Part shown: positions 36,391 to 45,280 of the stretch, piece after piece | How positions within the stretch are numbered: the first letter of the stretch is position 1 | Layout of the letters: each line of letters starts with the position of its first letter | Origin: RYN-230 sp963782185 | Lineage (GTDB): Bacteria; Actinomycetota; Actinomycetes; Streptosporangiales; Streptosporangiaceae | Direction of reading: 5' to 3' | Assembly (NCBI GenBank): GCA_963782185.1 | Contig: CAWAJB010000019.1 | Location: forward strand, 434,001-498,000 | DNA: 64,000 nucleotides | Position numbers and translations under genes: made by a program | The notes under the pieces: generated by a model | What the model was told of the DNA's origin: nothing | Databases searched by the model: none | What the model saw: only the letters and a program-made list of their open reading frames with translations

Positions 36391-36672
36391 ATGCTGCACG
36401 CGCCCGGAAATGACACCGCCGCATTAGAAAAGCTCGCCGCCGAACTCAGCGCGCGTGGCTACGAGACCCGGCTCACCGTCCCCGACGGCCGGCCGCCTGG
36501 GTTATCGGTCATCAACCCGGCCGCACCGATGCTCGCGGAGACGGTCATGGCGTACGCGGAATGGTTCTGGTGGCCGTGGGCGGACCGGATCGCGCCCGCG
36601 GCCGACGTGGCGACCGCGGCCGACGCAATCGCCCGGGTACTGGCGCTCGCGCCGGCAGGCGACGGCGGGTGA
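36391..36672 (+). CDS. Small hypothetical protein, partner of the XRE regulator
   Basis: A 93-residue protein (LEKLAAELSARGYETRLTVPDG ... AETVMAYAEWFWWPWADRIAP) of a compact alpha/beta appearance with a conserved Trp-rich segment (EWFWWPWADR). GGGGG lies 8 bases before ATG. Its stop overlaps the start of the next gene by 4 bp. In actinomycetes XRE/TPR regulators are often paired with tiny genes like this one; function unknown. Confidence 0.72.
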   Translation: MLHAPGNDTAALEKLAAELSARGYETRLTVPDGRPPGLSVINPAAPMLAETVMAYAEWFWWPWADRIAPAADVATAADAIARVLALAPAGDGG

Positions 36673-36938
36673 ACGGTGGCAACGCGGAAGAGGAGCCACT
36701 GCGGGCGCTCTCCGACATCCGCCAGCGGTTCCCTCAGTGGCACATCAGGCAGTTGGGGGACGGCTGGCAGGCAACCCCCCGAGCCACATGGTCCGTCGCC
36801 GCGTCCACCCTGGAGGATCTCTACAGGCGCCTGGAGCGCGAGGAGGACCGACGGGAAAGCGCGTCCCAGGATGGACCCGGACGATGCGAGGCCCGCCCGC
36901 CCGGGATCCTGCCCAGACCCCGGGAGGCTCCCCAATGA
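36669..36938 (+). CDS. Small hypothetical protein, second of the pair
   Basis: An 89-residue protein starting at GTG, which overlaps the TGA of the preceding gene (GTGA). It contains PLRALSDIRQRFPQWHIRQL and STLEDLYRRLERE, suggesting a helical Trp/Arg-rich fold. No family recognised. The overlap implies translational coupling with the first small gene. Confidence 0.7.
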   Translation: MNGGNAEEEPLRALSDIRQRFPQWHIRQLGDGWQATPRATWSVAASTLEDLYRRLEREEDRRESASQDGPGRCEARPPGILPRPREAPQ

Positions 36939-36979
36939 CAGCCCGGCCGGGGTCCCCCCACAGGGCAGAACGGCCCCCC

Positions 36980-37156
36980 TGCGACCCCGGCCGGTACCGG
37001 GCGCTCAGCGAGCGTGAGCGCCGTGATTGCCTCGTTGCGGGTCAGGAGCCTGGGCCAGCCCCTCACGCGCCATAAGTGGTCGAGGCGGATCGCGGCGGTG
37101 ATCTGCGCGCCGTTGATCTCCCGCTAGAGGAAGTCTTCGTGGATCTTGATTGACAT
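36980..37156 (-). pseudogene. Second copy of the small integrative-element protein, with an amber codon
   Basis: From ATG 37156 (GGAGGGG at 6 bases) the frame reads MSIKIHEDFL, then TAG at codon 11, then REINGAQITAAIRLDHLWRV, GWPRLLTRNEAITALTLAER. It is clearly a homolog of the protein at 31476-31763 (shared W.V..WPR and RN.AITALT). A GAG to TAG change would explain the stop. The C-terminal end is uncertain. Confidence 0.7.
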
Positions 37157-37319
37157 GGGGGACCCCTCCCGCCGCAGGAGTCACGGGAGCCAATCAGGGG
37201 AGCCAATGCCGTCAGACCCCCCGGACCCGCCGCGACCGCCCTTGGGGCGTTATTGCTGGTGAAGGGGCTCCCTGTCCGACTCCGTTCGACCTGCTCAGAC
37301 CCCGGTTCGCGCCTGGGGG

Positions 37320-38288
37320 TCACACGATTCCCTCACCCGGGTCACCGTGTCCGTCCGTCGTCCAGGGCCGGAGCTTCTCGGGGTTGCGTACTGCCCAGAT
37401 GTGCTTGATCCGGTCGCCTACGACGTTGAACGCGAACACCGTGACGGTAACCCCGTCTTGCTGAGCCACCAGCCCGGGCTGACCGTTGACAGTGCGTTCC
37501 AGGAACGCCCTGTTGTTGGGCGCGCGGTTGGCGATTTCGACCCAGGCGCGTGCGATCTGCTCGCCGCCTTCGATGGGGCGCAAGAAGGTAGTGGCGAGGC
37601 CGCCGCCGTCGGCGATTGCCGTGGCGTCGGGGTCGAGCAGCCCGATCAGGGCATCGATGTCCTTGGCTTCCCATGCCTGTTTGAAGGCCCTGATGATGCC
37701 GGCCTGCTGGGCAGTCGGGGTCGCCGGAGGCTGCGAGGCGCGGATGCGGCGGCGGGCTGAGGAGGCCAGCTGGCGACAGGCCGCCGGCGAACGGCCGACG
37801 ATCTCGGCCACTTCGGTGAAGGAGTAGCGGAAGACATCGTGCAGGATGAACGCGACTCGTTCGGCTGGGGTCATCGATTCGAGCACGACGAGGAAGGCCA
37901 TGTTGACCGACTCATCGAGGGTGACCCGGTCGGCTGGGTCGATGGTGGCTCCGCCCGGCCGCCCGGTGACCCAGTCCGTGGGTCCGGGGAGCGGCTCCGG
38001 GATCCATTCGCCTACGTAGGTCTCCCGCCGGGCCCGTGCCGAACCGAGCAGGTTGAGGCAGATGCGGCTGGCGACCGTCGTCAGCCAGGCGCCGGGGGAT
38101 TCGATGGCATCCCGCTCCTGCCGGGTCATTGCGTACCAGCGGGCGTATGTCTCCTGGACGGCATCCTCAGCCTCGGCCAGGGAGCCAAGAAGCCGGTACG
38201 TGAGATTAGTCAGCTGACGCCGCTCGCTCATGATCACGCTCAGGCCCGGATCGGGCCGGCCGTCTCCTGGCCCGGATTGGGTGGTCAT
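37320..38288 (-). CDS. ECF41-type RNA polymerase sigma factor (SigJ-like)
   Basis: A 322-residue sigma factor with region 2 (LLGSLAEAEDAVQETYARWY near 30) and region 4 (VFRYSFTEVAEIVGRSPAACRQL near 160) followed by a SnoaL-like C-terminal domain of about 110 residues. The ECF41 hallmarks are present: WIPEPLP in the linker, ADGGG in the SnoaL domain and NPEKL near the C-terminus; this domain controls the sigma factor in place of an anti-sigma. The ATG at 38288 matches homologs. Divergent from a SnoaL-like gene through a symmetric promoter region at 38322-38398. The usual ECF41 partner is an oxidoreductase or decarboxylase, so an NTF2-fold partner is noteworthy. Confidence 0.93.
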   Translation of the reverse strand: MTTQSGPGDGRPDPGLSVIMSERRQLTNLTYRLLGSLAEAEDAVQETYARWYAMTRQERDAIESPGAWLTTVASRICLNLLGSARARRETYVGEWIPEPLPGPTDWVTGRPGGATIDPADRVTLDESVNMAFLVVLESMTPAERVAFILHDVFRYSFTEVAEIVGRSPAACRQLASSARRRIRASQPPATPTAQQAGIIRAFKQAWEAKDIDALIGLLDPDATAIADGGGLATTFLRPIEGGEQIARAWVEIANRAPNNRAFLERTVNGQPGLVAQQDGVTVTVFAFNVVGDRIKHIWAVRNPEKLRPWTTDGHGDPGEGIV

Positions 38289-38321
38289 GGTGCCGGCTCC
38301 CTCGGTCGCATCTGCCCTCAC

Positions 38322-38398
38322 CAGTTCGACAAGGCAGCGAACCGGAATGTGAGGCTGACGCGTCGCCTCACATTCCGGGGGGTTGTCTTGTCGGACTG
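38322..38398. promoter_or_regulatory. Symmetric divergent promoter with ECF41-like boxes
   Basis: Two 33-bp arms (38322-38354 and 38366-38398) are inverted copies matching at 27 positions, including a perfect 13-bp core CCGGAATGTGAGG; the centre is CTGACGCGTCG. Reading outward each arm has TCACA, exactly 16 bases, then TGTC. This matches the ECF41 promoter form (TGTCACA, 16 bases, CGTC) in its -35 core and spacing. On the right TCACA is at 38368-38372 and TGTC at 38389-38392. It predicts that the sigma factor drives both its own gene and the divergent SnoaL gene. Confidence 0.72.
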
Positions 38399-38479
38399 CT
38401 TAGACGAACACATCACCCGTGCCACAGCAACCCGATGCCACTGCACCGCGCTCGATGTGACCAGGAGGAAAGGAAACCG

Positions 38480-38980
38480 ATGAGTGACTTTCAGGCTATC
38501 GCTGACCGCGTCGAGATCGAGGCGCTGCGCGGCGAGTTCACCGACGCGGCGATGATGCGCGACCGCGCGCGCCTCGCGTCGCTGTTCACGCCAGACGGCG
38601 CGCTGCGGATGCCCAACATCCCCGCCGAGCTGGTCGGCCGCGAAGAGATCCGCGCCGGGGGAGAGCGGCTGCAGGCGCAGTGGGACTTCTTCGTGCAGAC
38701 CACGCACCCCGGCACGATCCAGCTCGACGGCGACACCGCGACCGGCCGGGCCTACATCCAGGAGCTCGCGCGCACCCGCGACGGCCGCCAGGGACTGAAC
38801 TTCGCCATCTACCACGACCGCTACCGGCGCACCGGCGACGGCTGGAAGTTCACCGAGCGGGTCTACGAGGTCAGGTACCTCGACACCACTCCCCTGGCAG
38901 GCTCGGCGCCCAGCGCAGCGCCGGCACCGGCTAACCCGCCGGCCGGGAACACGGCTGCGGCGGAACGAGCTTCGGGCTGA
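38480..38980 (+). CDS. SnoaL/NTF2-like family protein
   Basis: A 166-residue NTF2-fold protein (FQAIADRVEIEALRGEFTDA, RDRARLASLFTPDGALRMPN, DRYRRTGDGWKFTERVYEVRYL). Such folds include polyketide cyclases, isomerases and small ligand-binding proteins; the specific activity is not known. The start at 38480 has AGGAGGAAAGGA. The C-terminus is Ala/Pro-rich. It is divergent from the ECF41 sigma gene, whose own C-terminal domain has the same fold, and is the likely target of that sigma factor. Confidence 0.88.
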   Translation: MSDFQAIADRVEIEALRGEFTDAAMMRDRARLASLFTPDGALRMPNIPAELVGREEIRAGGERLQAQWDFFVQTTHPGTIQLDGDTATGRAYIQELARTRDGRQGLNFAIYHDRYRRTGDGWKFTERVYEVRYLDTTPLAGSAPSAAPAPANPPAGNTAAAERASG

Positions 38981-39081
38981 CCTCCCAAGCTGCCGTCACC
39001 GCACCGCAGGCCGGGCAAGGCCAATCCGGCGCACCTGCGCCCCACTACTCACTCCGCACCACGACCAGCCCAGGAGGCATC

Positions 39082-39711
39082 ATGACCACCCCCATGCCGG
39101 CCACACTGTTCGCCGATCCGGCGCCCGAAGAGCGCCTGGAGCGGGCGGCCGCTGCGCTGACGGCCCACGGTTTCAGCCCCGAAATCCTCGATGACGCCGC
39201 CGCCGCGCGTACCCGCGTCAAAGACCTGATACCCGAGGGTGCCAGCGTGTTCACGGGGGCCAGCGAGACCCTCCGCCTGTCCGGCATCGACGCCGACATC
39301 AACACCAGCGGGCGATACGACGCGGTCAAGACACGTAGCGTGGCCCTGGACCGCGTCAGGGACGTTGACGAGATCTGGCGGCTGATATCCACGCCCGACG
39401 TCATCGTGGGCAGCGTCCACGCGGTCACCGAAACCGGCTCCCTGGTGATCGCCTCGGCCAGCGGCAGCCAGCTGCCCGGCTACGCCGGCGGCGCCGCCCG
39501 CGCGATCTGGATCGTCGGCGCGCAGAAGGTGGTACCCGACCTGGACACCGCGCTGCGCCGCGTCGAAGAGCACTGCCTCCCGCTGGAAAACGCCCGCGCC
39601 CAGCAGGTCTACGGGCAGCCCAGCGCCATCAACCGCCTTCTCATACTCAACGCGGAATCCCGCCCCGGGCGCGGCGCCGTCCTGCTGCTCCGCGAAGCCA
39701 TCGGATTCTGA
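39082..39711 (+). CDS. LUD (LutC/YkgG) domain protein
   Basis: A 209-residue protein of the LUD family, found in the lactate utilisation complex LutABC and in stand-alone proteins. Recognisable parts are VFTGASETLRLSGID near residue 57, DVIVGSVHAVTETGSLVIASASG near 110 and the conserved VGAQKVVPDLDTALRRVEEHCLPLE near 150. No lutA or lutB neighbour is present, so it acts alone here. AGGAGG is 7 bases before the ATG. It follows the SnoaL gene by about 100 bp. Confidence 0.9.
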   Translation: MTTPMPATLFADPAPEERLERAAAALTAHGFSPEILDDAAAARTRVKDLIPEGASVFTGASETLRLSGIDADINTSGRYDAVKTRSVALDRVRDVDEIWRLISTPDVIVGSVHAVTETGSLVIASASGSQLPGYAGGAARAIWIVGAQKVVPDLDTALRRVEEHCLPLENARAQQVYGQPSAINRLLILNAESRPGRGAVLLLREAIGF

Positions 39712-39786
39712 ACCACCAGAAGTCGCGATCTCCGCCACATGTATTCGCTATCAGCTCGCGGTGGGCAAGCAGCAAGGAGGCATGAC

Positions 39787-40569
39787 ATGGCCAGGATCAG
39801 CTATGACGAGCAGACCGCTGCAGCGTTCAAGGCGGTCCGCGAGGTCCCACGCGACGGGCTCTCGGAGTGGCGTGAGGCGGTACGACGTCACCTGCGCCCG
39901 TCGCAGGGAATGATCCTGGTGGACATCGGCGCGGGGACCGGTGCGTTCGCCGCTGCATTCAGCGACTGGTTCGACCTCAGCGTCCTGGCAGTCGAGCCGT
40001 CGGCTGCGATGCGGGATCAGATCCCGCGGACGCCGGCCATTCAGGTATTTGAGGGAAATGCGAGCGCCCTACCGCTGCCAGATGAATCGGCAGACGCAGC
40101 ATGGCTCTCCCTGGTCATTCACCACATCCCAGACCTGGGAGCCGCTGCACACGAGATCCGCCGCGTTCTCCGCCCCGGTGCCCCCGTCCTCATCCGGCAG
40201 GGCTTCCCGGACAGATACGAGCCCTCGGGGAACCTGAGGCTCGACACGATCGAACTCGTCCGATGGTTCCCTGAGACCGCTCGGGCGATCGATACCTTTC
40301 CTTCCGTCACGGATACGTGCACGGCGTTCGCGGCGGCAGGATTCCGCCAGGACGCTCTTGAGCAGGTTCGTGAGACGTACCCGACCAGCCTCGCGGGCTT
40401 CCTCGGCCAGGTGGACACTTTCCGCCACGCCGACACCACGATGCGCAATCTCACTGAGGACGAGTTCCTCCGCGGTAAAGAACGTCTCCGCCGTGCCGTA
40501 CGACATGCCGAGGACGCAGCGAACCCGGAGACCAGAAGCAACTGGCTTGACCTCTTGGTTCTGCGCTGA
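39787..40569 (+). CDS. Class I SAM-dependent methyltransferase
   Basis: A 260-residue methyltransferase. The SAM-binding motif I is VDIGAGTGAFAAAF near residue 43, motif II in VLAVEPS, acidic motif III in VFEGNASALPLPDESAD and post-motif LSLVIHHIPD near 115. The C-terminal cap is variable and gives no substrate hint. The ATG at 39787 has AAGGAGG at 6 bases and an upstream in-frame extension lacks support. It starts 75 bp after the LUD gene in the same direction and may be co-transcribed with it. Confidence 0.92.
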   Translation: MARISYDEQTAAAFKAVREVPRDGLSEWREAVRRHLRPSQGMILVDIGAGTGAFAAAFSDWFDLSVLAVEPSAAMRDQIPRTPAIQVFEGNASALPLPDESADAAWLSLVIHHIPDLGAAAHEIRRVLRPGAPVLIRQGFPDRYEPSGNLRLDTIELVRWFPETARAIDTFPSVTDTCTAFAAAGFRQDALEQVRETYPTSLAGFLGQVDTFRHADTTMRNLTEDEFLRGKERLRRAVRHAEDAANPETRSNWLDLLVLR

Positions 40570-40712
40570 CTGGAGCATGGCGGCCGGACCGCGGCACGCA
40601 GATGATCCGGCGGCGCCACGTTGCACCTTTCTGCTGGCAAGCGAGATGCCGCACGAACGCGGAGGCCGCCTCCACCGTGACCCCGCTACCGGCCGCTGGC
40701 ACGTCAGCGGGG

Positions 40713-41297
40713 TCATGACAACAGAGTCTGCCGCACCAGCGCGGCGACTTGCTCTTCCAGCGTCCTGACCGAGCTGAGCCGGTTGTCGATCTCGGCGTGC
40801 GGCGCGGCGGGCGTCACACCGAGCCGCATGCTCGCGGTGAACCGGCCGAAGTTGGCCAGCTTCCCGGAATCCCGGGCCGACTCGCGCGCGATCAGCCGGT
40901 GCCGCAGGGTGCTCACGTCCGACCGGATCCAGACCAGCCGCACCGTCCCGCCACCGAGTTCGGCCGCCCACGCCTGCCAGCGGAGGGCGTCGTGGATCTG
41001 CTGGGTGAACGGGCCGGACAACAGGACCGGGCAGCCGTGCGCGCGGATCTCCCGGGCGGTGGCGGTCATCCCCGCGTACTCGTGCACCTTGACGTGCTCG
41101 TCGTACCACGGCCCCTCGCGCTCACCGGCCGGGCGGCCGGCCGCGGCCAGTGCCGCCGCCACGAACGGCCCGTACATGGTGTCCTTGTCGAGCAGGGCCG
41201 GGGTGGGCTCCAGCGCGGCGAGCAGCAGCCGGGCGACCGTGCTCTTGCCGGAACCAGGCGGCCCGGCCACCACCCAGGCCGGTGCGCGGGCATCCAT
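40713..41297 (-). CDS. P-loop NTPase/kinase of unknown substrate
   Basis: A 194-residue AAA/zeta-toxin-like or nucleoside-kinase-like ATPase. Walker A is GPPGSGKST near residue 12, followed by LLDKDTMYGPF, SGPFTQQIHDALRW and a lid-like ARESARDSGKL segment. This layout is common in small kinases of nucleotides, antibiotics or sugars. No named member was recognised. The ATG at 41297 directly precedes the P-loop strand. It is convergent with the methyltransferase gene. Confidence 0.85.
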   Translation of the reverse strand: MDARAPAWVVAGPPGSGKSTVARLLLAALEPTPALLDKDTMYGPFVAAALAAAGRPAGEREGPWYDEHVKVHEYAGMTATAREIRAHGCPVLLSGPFTQQIHDALRWQAWAAELGGGTVRLVWIRSDVSTLRHRLIARESARDSGKLANFGRFTASMRLGVTPAAPHAEIDNRLSSVRTLEEQVAALVRQTLLS

Positions 41298-41332
41298 GCG
41301 TCCGAGGATAAAGAGTCCCGCCGGGCGCCAGG

Positions 41333-41944
41333 TCAGGGGGCAGGGCAGGTGGCCGCCAGCCGCCGGCCGCCCGGCGACCCGTGGATCACCGCGAGCTGCT
41401 TTTGACTGCCGAACGCCAGCCACCGGGCGGTCAGCCACACCGGCGCGGCGCCGTCCGGGTGCACAGTCAGCCGGGCGGTCACCCAGCCGGATGACTGGTC
41501 CCAGACCGCGCTGCCGTCGATGGTGGCGTCACTGACCCAGCGCACGCCACGCAGGGTGATACGCAGATCGTTGCCGCCGGAGAAGGTGATCCGGCCGCCG
41601 CGCAGCCCGAGGTCGTGGTCGTCGCTGAGCAGCGGCCAGCGGCTCACTTCATCGGGTCGTAGCCGCCCGGCATTTGTGACGTCGCATCGCTGGATCATCC
41701 CGGGTGACAGATCGATCCCCTGGGGGGACAGGCCCCTCGCTGCCAGATAGGGCGCGAGCCGGCCCGTACCACAGCCGATGTCCCCCACCGCGGTGCCCAG
41801 GCCTGCGGCCAGTGTCAGGTCGCAGAACAGGCCCAGCACCGCCCGCTCAACGAGCATCTGGTCCAAAGCGCCAGCCAGGCGGTCAGCGTAAAACTCGGCC
41901 AGGACATCATGCGCAGCCCTGACCGCGACGACATGCCGCCCGGA
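41333..41944 (-). pseudogene. Methyltransferase N-terminus fused to an unrelated C-terminus
   Basis: The frame from about 41944 reads HDVLAEFYADRLAGALDQML ERAVLGLFCDLT then VGDIGCGTGRLAPYLAARGL and GIDLSPGMI, which is motif I and II of a class I methyltransferase. Directly after GMI (about 41697) it becomes QRCDVTNAGRLRPDEVSRWP and a beta-rich tail with no methyltransferase features, similar in style to C-termini of transpeptidase- or hydrolase-associated lipocalin-like modules. No start codon is evident at the N-terminus. This looks like an in-frame deletion joining two genes. Confidence 0.6.
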
Positions 41945-42072
41945 CTTAACGATCCACGTGCCGGGGCCCGGCGGACCGAGGCAGTGCCCGGCCCGTCAGC
42001 GGCCGGTGTCCGTGCACGAGGCCGCCGGGCAGCGGGACGCGGTCAGCCGCGCAGTCGCACGCGGCAAACCCG

Positions 42073-42846
42073 GTGACGTCGGTGGTCATCCCCGCGATGA
42101 TGGCCAGTGTGGAGGAGGTCGAGGTCGTCGTCGCCCATCACGAGCGCGCGACCCTGCGCGTCGGCGACGTGTTCCTGAAGATCGACGCTGATCAGACCCG
42201 CACCGACGTCGAGGTCGAGGCGATGGCTATCGCGCCGGTCCCGACCCCGGAGATCCTGTGGCGGAAGCCGCCCGCGCTCGCGCTCGCCGCCCTGCCAGGG
42301 ACGGCACTCGGCCGCCTCGGCGAGCCATCTACCGCGTCGCCGGCCGCGTGGGCCGCGGCGGGTGCCGCCGCACGGACGCTGCACGACGCGCCGCTGCCGC
42401 CATGGCCCGGCCCGAGCCCCGGCGAGCTCGCATCGCACCTCGACGGCGAATGCGAGTGGCTCGTCGCCAACGACGTCCTTCCCGCCGACGTGGTCAGGCG
42501 CAACCGCCGGGTCGCCGAGACTGCGCTCCGGCCGTGGACACCGGTGTTCATCCACGGCGACCTGCAGGTCGACCACGTCTTCGTCGCCGGTGACGAGGTC
42601 ACCGGCGTCGTCGACTGGTCCGAGGCGTCCCAGGGCGACGCGCTCTTCGACCTCGCCACCCTCACGCTCGGACACCAGGAGCACCTTGGCGACGTCGTCG
42701 CCGGCTACGGCACCGACGTTGACCGCGACCTCATCCGCGCATGGTGGTCATGGCGATGCCTGACTAACGTCCGCTGGCTGGCCGAGCACGGCTACGGCTC
42801 GCCCGAGGAGTTCCCCGAGGTCGCCGTGCTGCGATCCCGGCCGTGA
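42073..42846 (+). CDS. Aminoglycoside phosphotransferase-family kinase
   Basis: A 257-residue protein with the APH/choline-kinase fold. The catalytic loop is FIHGDLQVDHVF near residue 164 and the metal-binding Asp is in GVVDWSEASQGD near 182, followed by DLATLTLGHQ. The N-lobe is short with VGDVFLKIDAD as the ATP-binding Lys strand. Members phosphorylate small metabolites or antibiotics; nothing here singles out a substrate. The GTG at 42073 and ATGs at 42097/42100 are all possible starts; homologs favour the latter. Stand-alone. Confidence 0.85.
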   Translation: MTSVVIPAMMASVEEVEVVVAHHERATLRVGDVFLKIDADQTRTDVEVEAMAIAPVPTPEILWRKPPALALAALPGTALGRLGEPSTASPAAWAAAGAAARTLHDAPLPPWPGPSPGELASHLDGECEWLVANDVLPADVVRRNRRVAETALRPWTPVFIHGDLQVDHVFVAGDEVTGVVDWSEASQGDALFDLATLTLGHQEHLGDVVAGYGTDVDRDLIRAWWSWRCLTNVRWLAEHGYGSPEEFPEVAVLRSRP

Positions 42847-43463
42847 GGCTGCACGAGCCCGCCTGCTACGGGCGCCCGTTCTGCCGCGATCGCCGGGCCG
42901 TCTCCGAAGATGCGCCTCAGCCGAGGACCAGCAGTGCGTATGGCTCTCATCCGGGCTTGCGGCCGGACTCGAGCATGCGACTTCCGGCGAGCTTGTCGCG
43001 TCACTTCGTCAGATCAACGGCCAGCGCGCAAGGGAAAGCACCCGGTCATAGCCGCAAGTAGCGCGCGTCGGATCCGACAGAGCCCGCCGACACCGACCTC
43101 TGCACCCGCTACCTGGCCGCGTCGGCAGCTGATACCGGCCAGACCGAGAGATGGCATCACGATGCGTGACACCGAGGGTCGGCGAGAACGCACGCCGATC
43201 CGCCGTTTGAACGGGTGTGGCCGCCTAGCGAGTTCTTGTCTGTGCAGCACCGAAAAGGTTGATCGGCGATCTCGACGCGGAAGGAGGAGGTTCTCTCATT
43301 CCTTTTTAAACAGGGTGACCTTCTACGGTGGCTGAATAAGTGTTTCCGGTGTCGGCGCGTTCGTGCCGGACAGCCTGGATCCCGTTCAGGATCCTGGCCA
43401 ACCGGGGCAGCAGCCCTGGGATTGATCACCGCGCCGGTCCCAGGGCTGCCACCCTCGTCTGGC
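42847..43463. other. Intergenic stretch without a recognisable gene
   Basis: About 615 bp. Open frames here have unrelated codon patterns and no family similarity. GC drops locally near 43270-43340. No repeat or clear promoter was seen. Confidence 0.4.
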
Positions 43464-44609
43464 CTAGTGGAACAGCGGGTCGAGCGAAGCCACCTGGACG
43501 GTGTCGCCAGCGTTGCCCAGCAGTGGGAGGCCGAAGTTCTGCTCGATGGTCTGCAGCAGGGAGTAGTGGTCGGCGAAGACGGAGTCGACGCGGCGCCCGA
43601 CGCCGTTGGCTACCACGATCATCGGAACGTGGCCACCGCCGTAGACGGTGCCGCCGACCAGGTCGCCTCCGCCGCCGCTGGTGGGGTCGGCGGGCGTCGT
43701 GGGCAGGATCGGGGAGTCCGGCCCGGGCCGGATGTCGGTGGGCCCGAACGGGCTCTGGTCCTCGAAACCGCCTTCATCCCAGGTGATGAAGATGGCCGAA
43801 TGGCGAGTCCAGGCGCGGCTGTGGGTGATGGCCCCGACCCAGGTGCGCAGGAAGGTGTCGCCGTCTTTGTACAGGGCGGCCTGGTTAGCGTCGGTGGGTG
43901 AATCGGGATACGGGCAGGTAGGTGCGCCACCGTGCATGTCGTTGCAAATGTTTGGGCTGACCCAGACGAACTGCGGCACCTTGCCGCTCGACAGGTCGGT
44001 GCTCAGCTGGGTCAGCGGGACCACGTTGTCGGCCCGCGCGGGGTTGTTGTAGACGTCGGGGTACATCAGGAACGGGTCGTGCTTGCGCACATACAGCCCA
44101 TCCGGGGTCGTGTCCACCAGGTCACCGGCGAAGGGCAGCGACTCCATGTAGGCCTTCCAGCTCACATGCGCGGCCACAAGCTGGTTGACCAGGTTCTGGT
44201 GGTCGAACAGCGGGGCCTGGGCGGTGTCGTCGCTGTTGGAACCCCAGGTCTGCCCGCTGGTCGCGGCGATGTAATTGGGCAGGCTGTCGTGGGTGACACC
44301 GAAATAGTTGTCCGCCAGCCCATCGGTCGCCGCCAGATGCCGGATGAAGGTCGTGTTCGTGTTGTTAGGTGACAAAAGGTCGTCATAGGACGTGTTCTCC
44401 ATCATGATCACGAAGACGTGATCCAGATGGAACCGGCCTCCCAGCGAACCCACAGACTGGCCAGCCCGGCTGGAACTCCCAGACTGGGCGCTCACCGCGA
44501 TCGGCCCCACCACCATGCCAACCACAAAAGCTACTGCCACGGCCGCGACCCAGGACGGCAGCCGTATCAGCCGCCCTGCCCAAGACCATGACCACACCCG
44601 TCGCGTCAC
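43464..44609 (-). CDS. Secreted phosphoesterase (phospholipase C / acid phosphatase-like)
   Basis: A 381-residue protein of the phosphoesterase family PF04185. The first 42 residues are a signal anchor (WVAAVAVAFVVGMVVGPIAVSA). The metal-binding start is HVFVIMMENTSYDDLL near 65, the central part has WVSPNICNDMHGG near 218 and the second metal site is in FITWDEGGFEDQ near 276, with GGGHVPMIVV and ADHYSLLQTIEQNFGLP near the end. It should act outside the membrane on phosphate esters of lipids or small molecules. The start at 44609 precedes the signal sequence by a basic leader. Confidence 0.92.
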   Translation of the reverse strand: MTRRVWSWSWAGRLIRLPSWVAAVAVAFVVGMVVGPIAVSAQSGSSSRAGQSVGSLGGRFHLDHVFVIMMENTSYDDLLSPNNTNTTFIRHLAATDGLADNYFGVTHDSLPNYIAATSGQTWGSNSDDTAQAPLFDHQNLVNQLVAAHVSWKAYMESLPFAGDLVDTTPDGLYVRKHDPFLMYPDVYNNPARADNVVPLTQLSTDLSSGKVPQFVWVSPNICNDMHGGAPTCPYPDSPTDANQAALYKDGDTFLRTWVGAITHSRAWTRHSAIFITWDEGGFEDQSPFGPTDIRPGPDSPILPTTPADPTSGGGGDLVGGTVYGGGHVPMIVVANGVGRRVDSVFADHYSLLQTIEQNFGLPLLGNAGDTVQVASLDPLFH

Positions 44610-45280
44610 TGCGGTACCTCCTCATCGCCGTGGAACCAGCCGCCGCCGGGACACATCGGCCGACAGGGCGATGACCAGGCAACCGGCTCGGCTGGAATGG
44701 GACCGGTCCGGCGGTCAGCGCTAGCGCAAACGACTATTAAAACAACCCAGAACGCGTTCGTCCTGCTCGAAACGAACTCCTCTGCTCTAAGGCGCGGCAA
44801 TGCCGCGGCCCCGGCCCATCGCGCCAGTCTGGCCTCGCGAAATCACCAAGTCAACACAAAGCGCCGCAGTTCACGCGTCTGAGCTGCGGCACAGGAGGAC
44901 TAGCAAACTCTCCGGCCGCACCGCGGGCCCGGCCCAGCCCCGACCCCACGTTCCAGGGCATGACCAAGAACGCGGCCGGTGGCCGCCCAGCGCATGCGGA
45001 ACACCGCTCATCCGCACCGACCGAGGCCGCTACATAATGGCCGAATAGCCGACCACTCAGACCCGCCGCTCTGGACGTTGGTTCCGCCCGTGGGGATCCG
45101 GCGGGCGCCGTCCTAGGCAACGGCCATCCACAAGATCGGGTTATACGGGACGTTCCTGAGCGGGCATGGCCTCACATCTGAAGATTCCCGTCGATGGTTC
45201 GGTCAATGGAACCGCAGCGCTGGGATGTGCTCGCTGCTGGAGCCGGGTGGCTTACGTGTGGGTACGGGTACCGTCGGAGG
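44610..45280. other. Intergenic stretch between divergent genes
   Basis: About 670 bp between the phosphoesterase and GPP34 genes. Short open frames exist in several phases but none has a ribosome site plus family-like residues. Promoters for both neighbours must be here. Confidence 0.4.
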
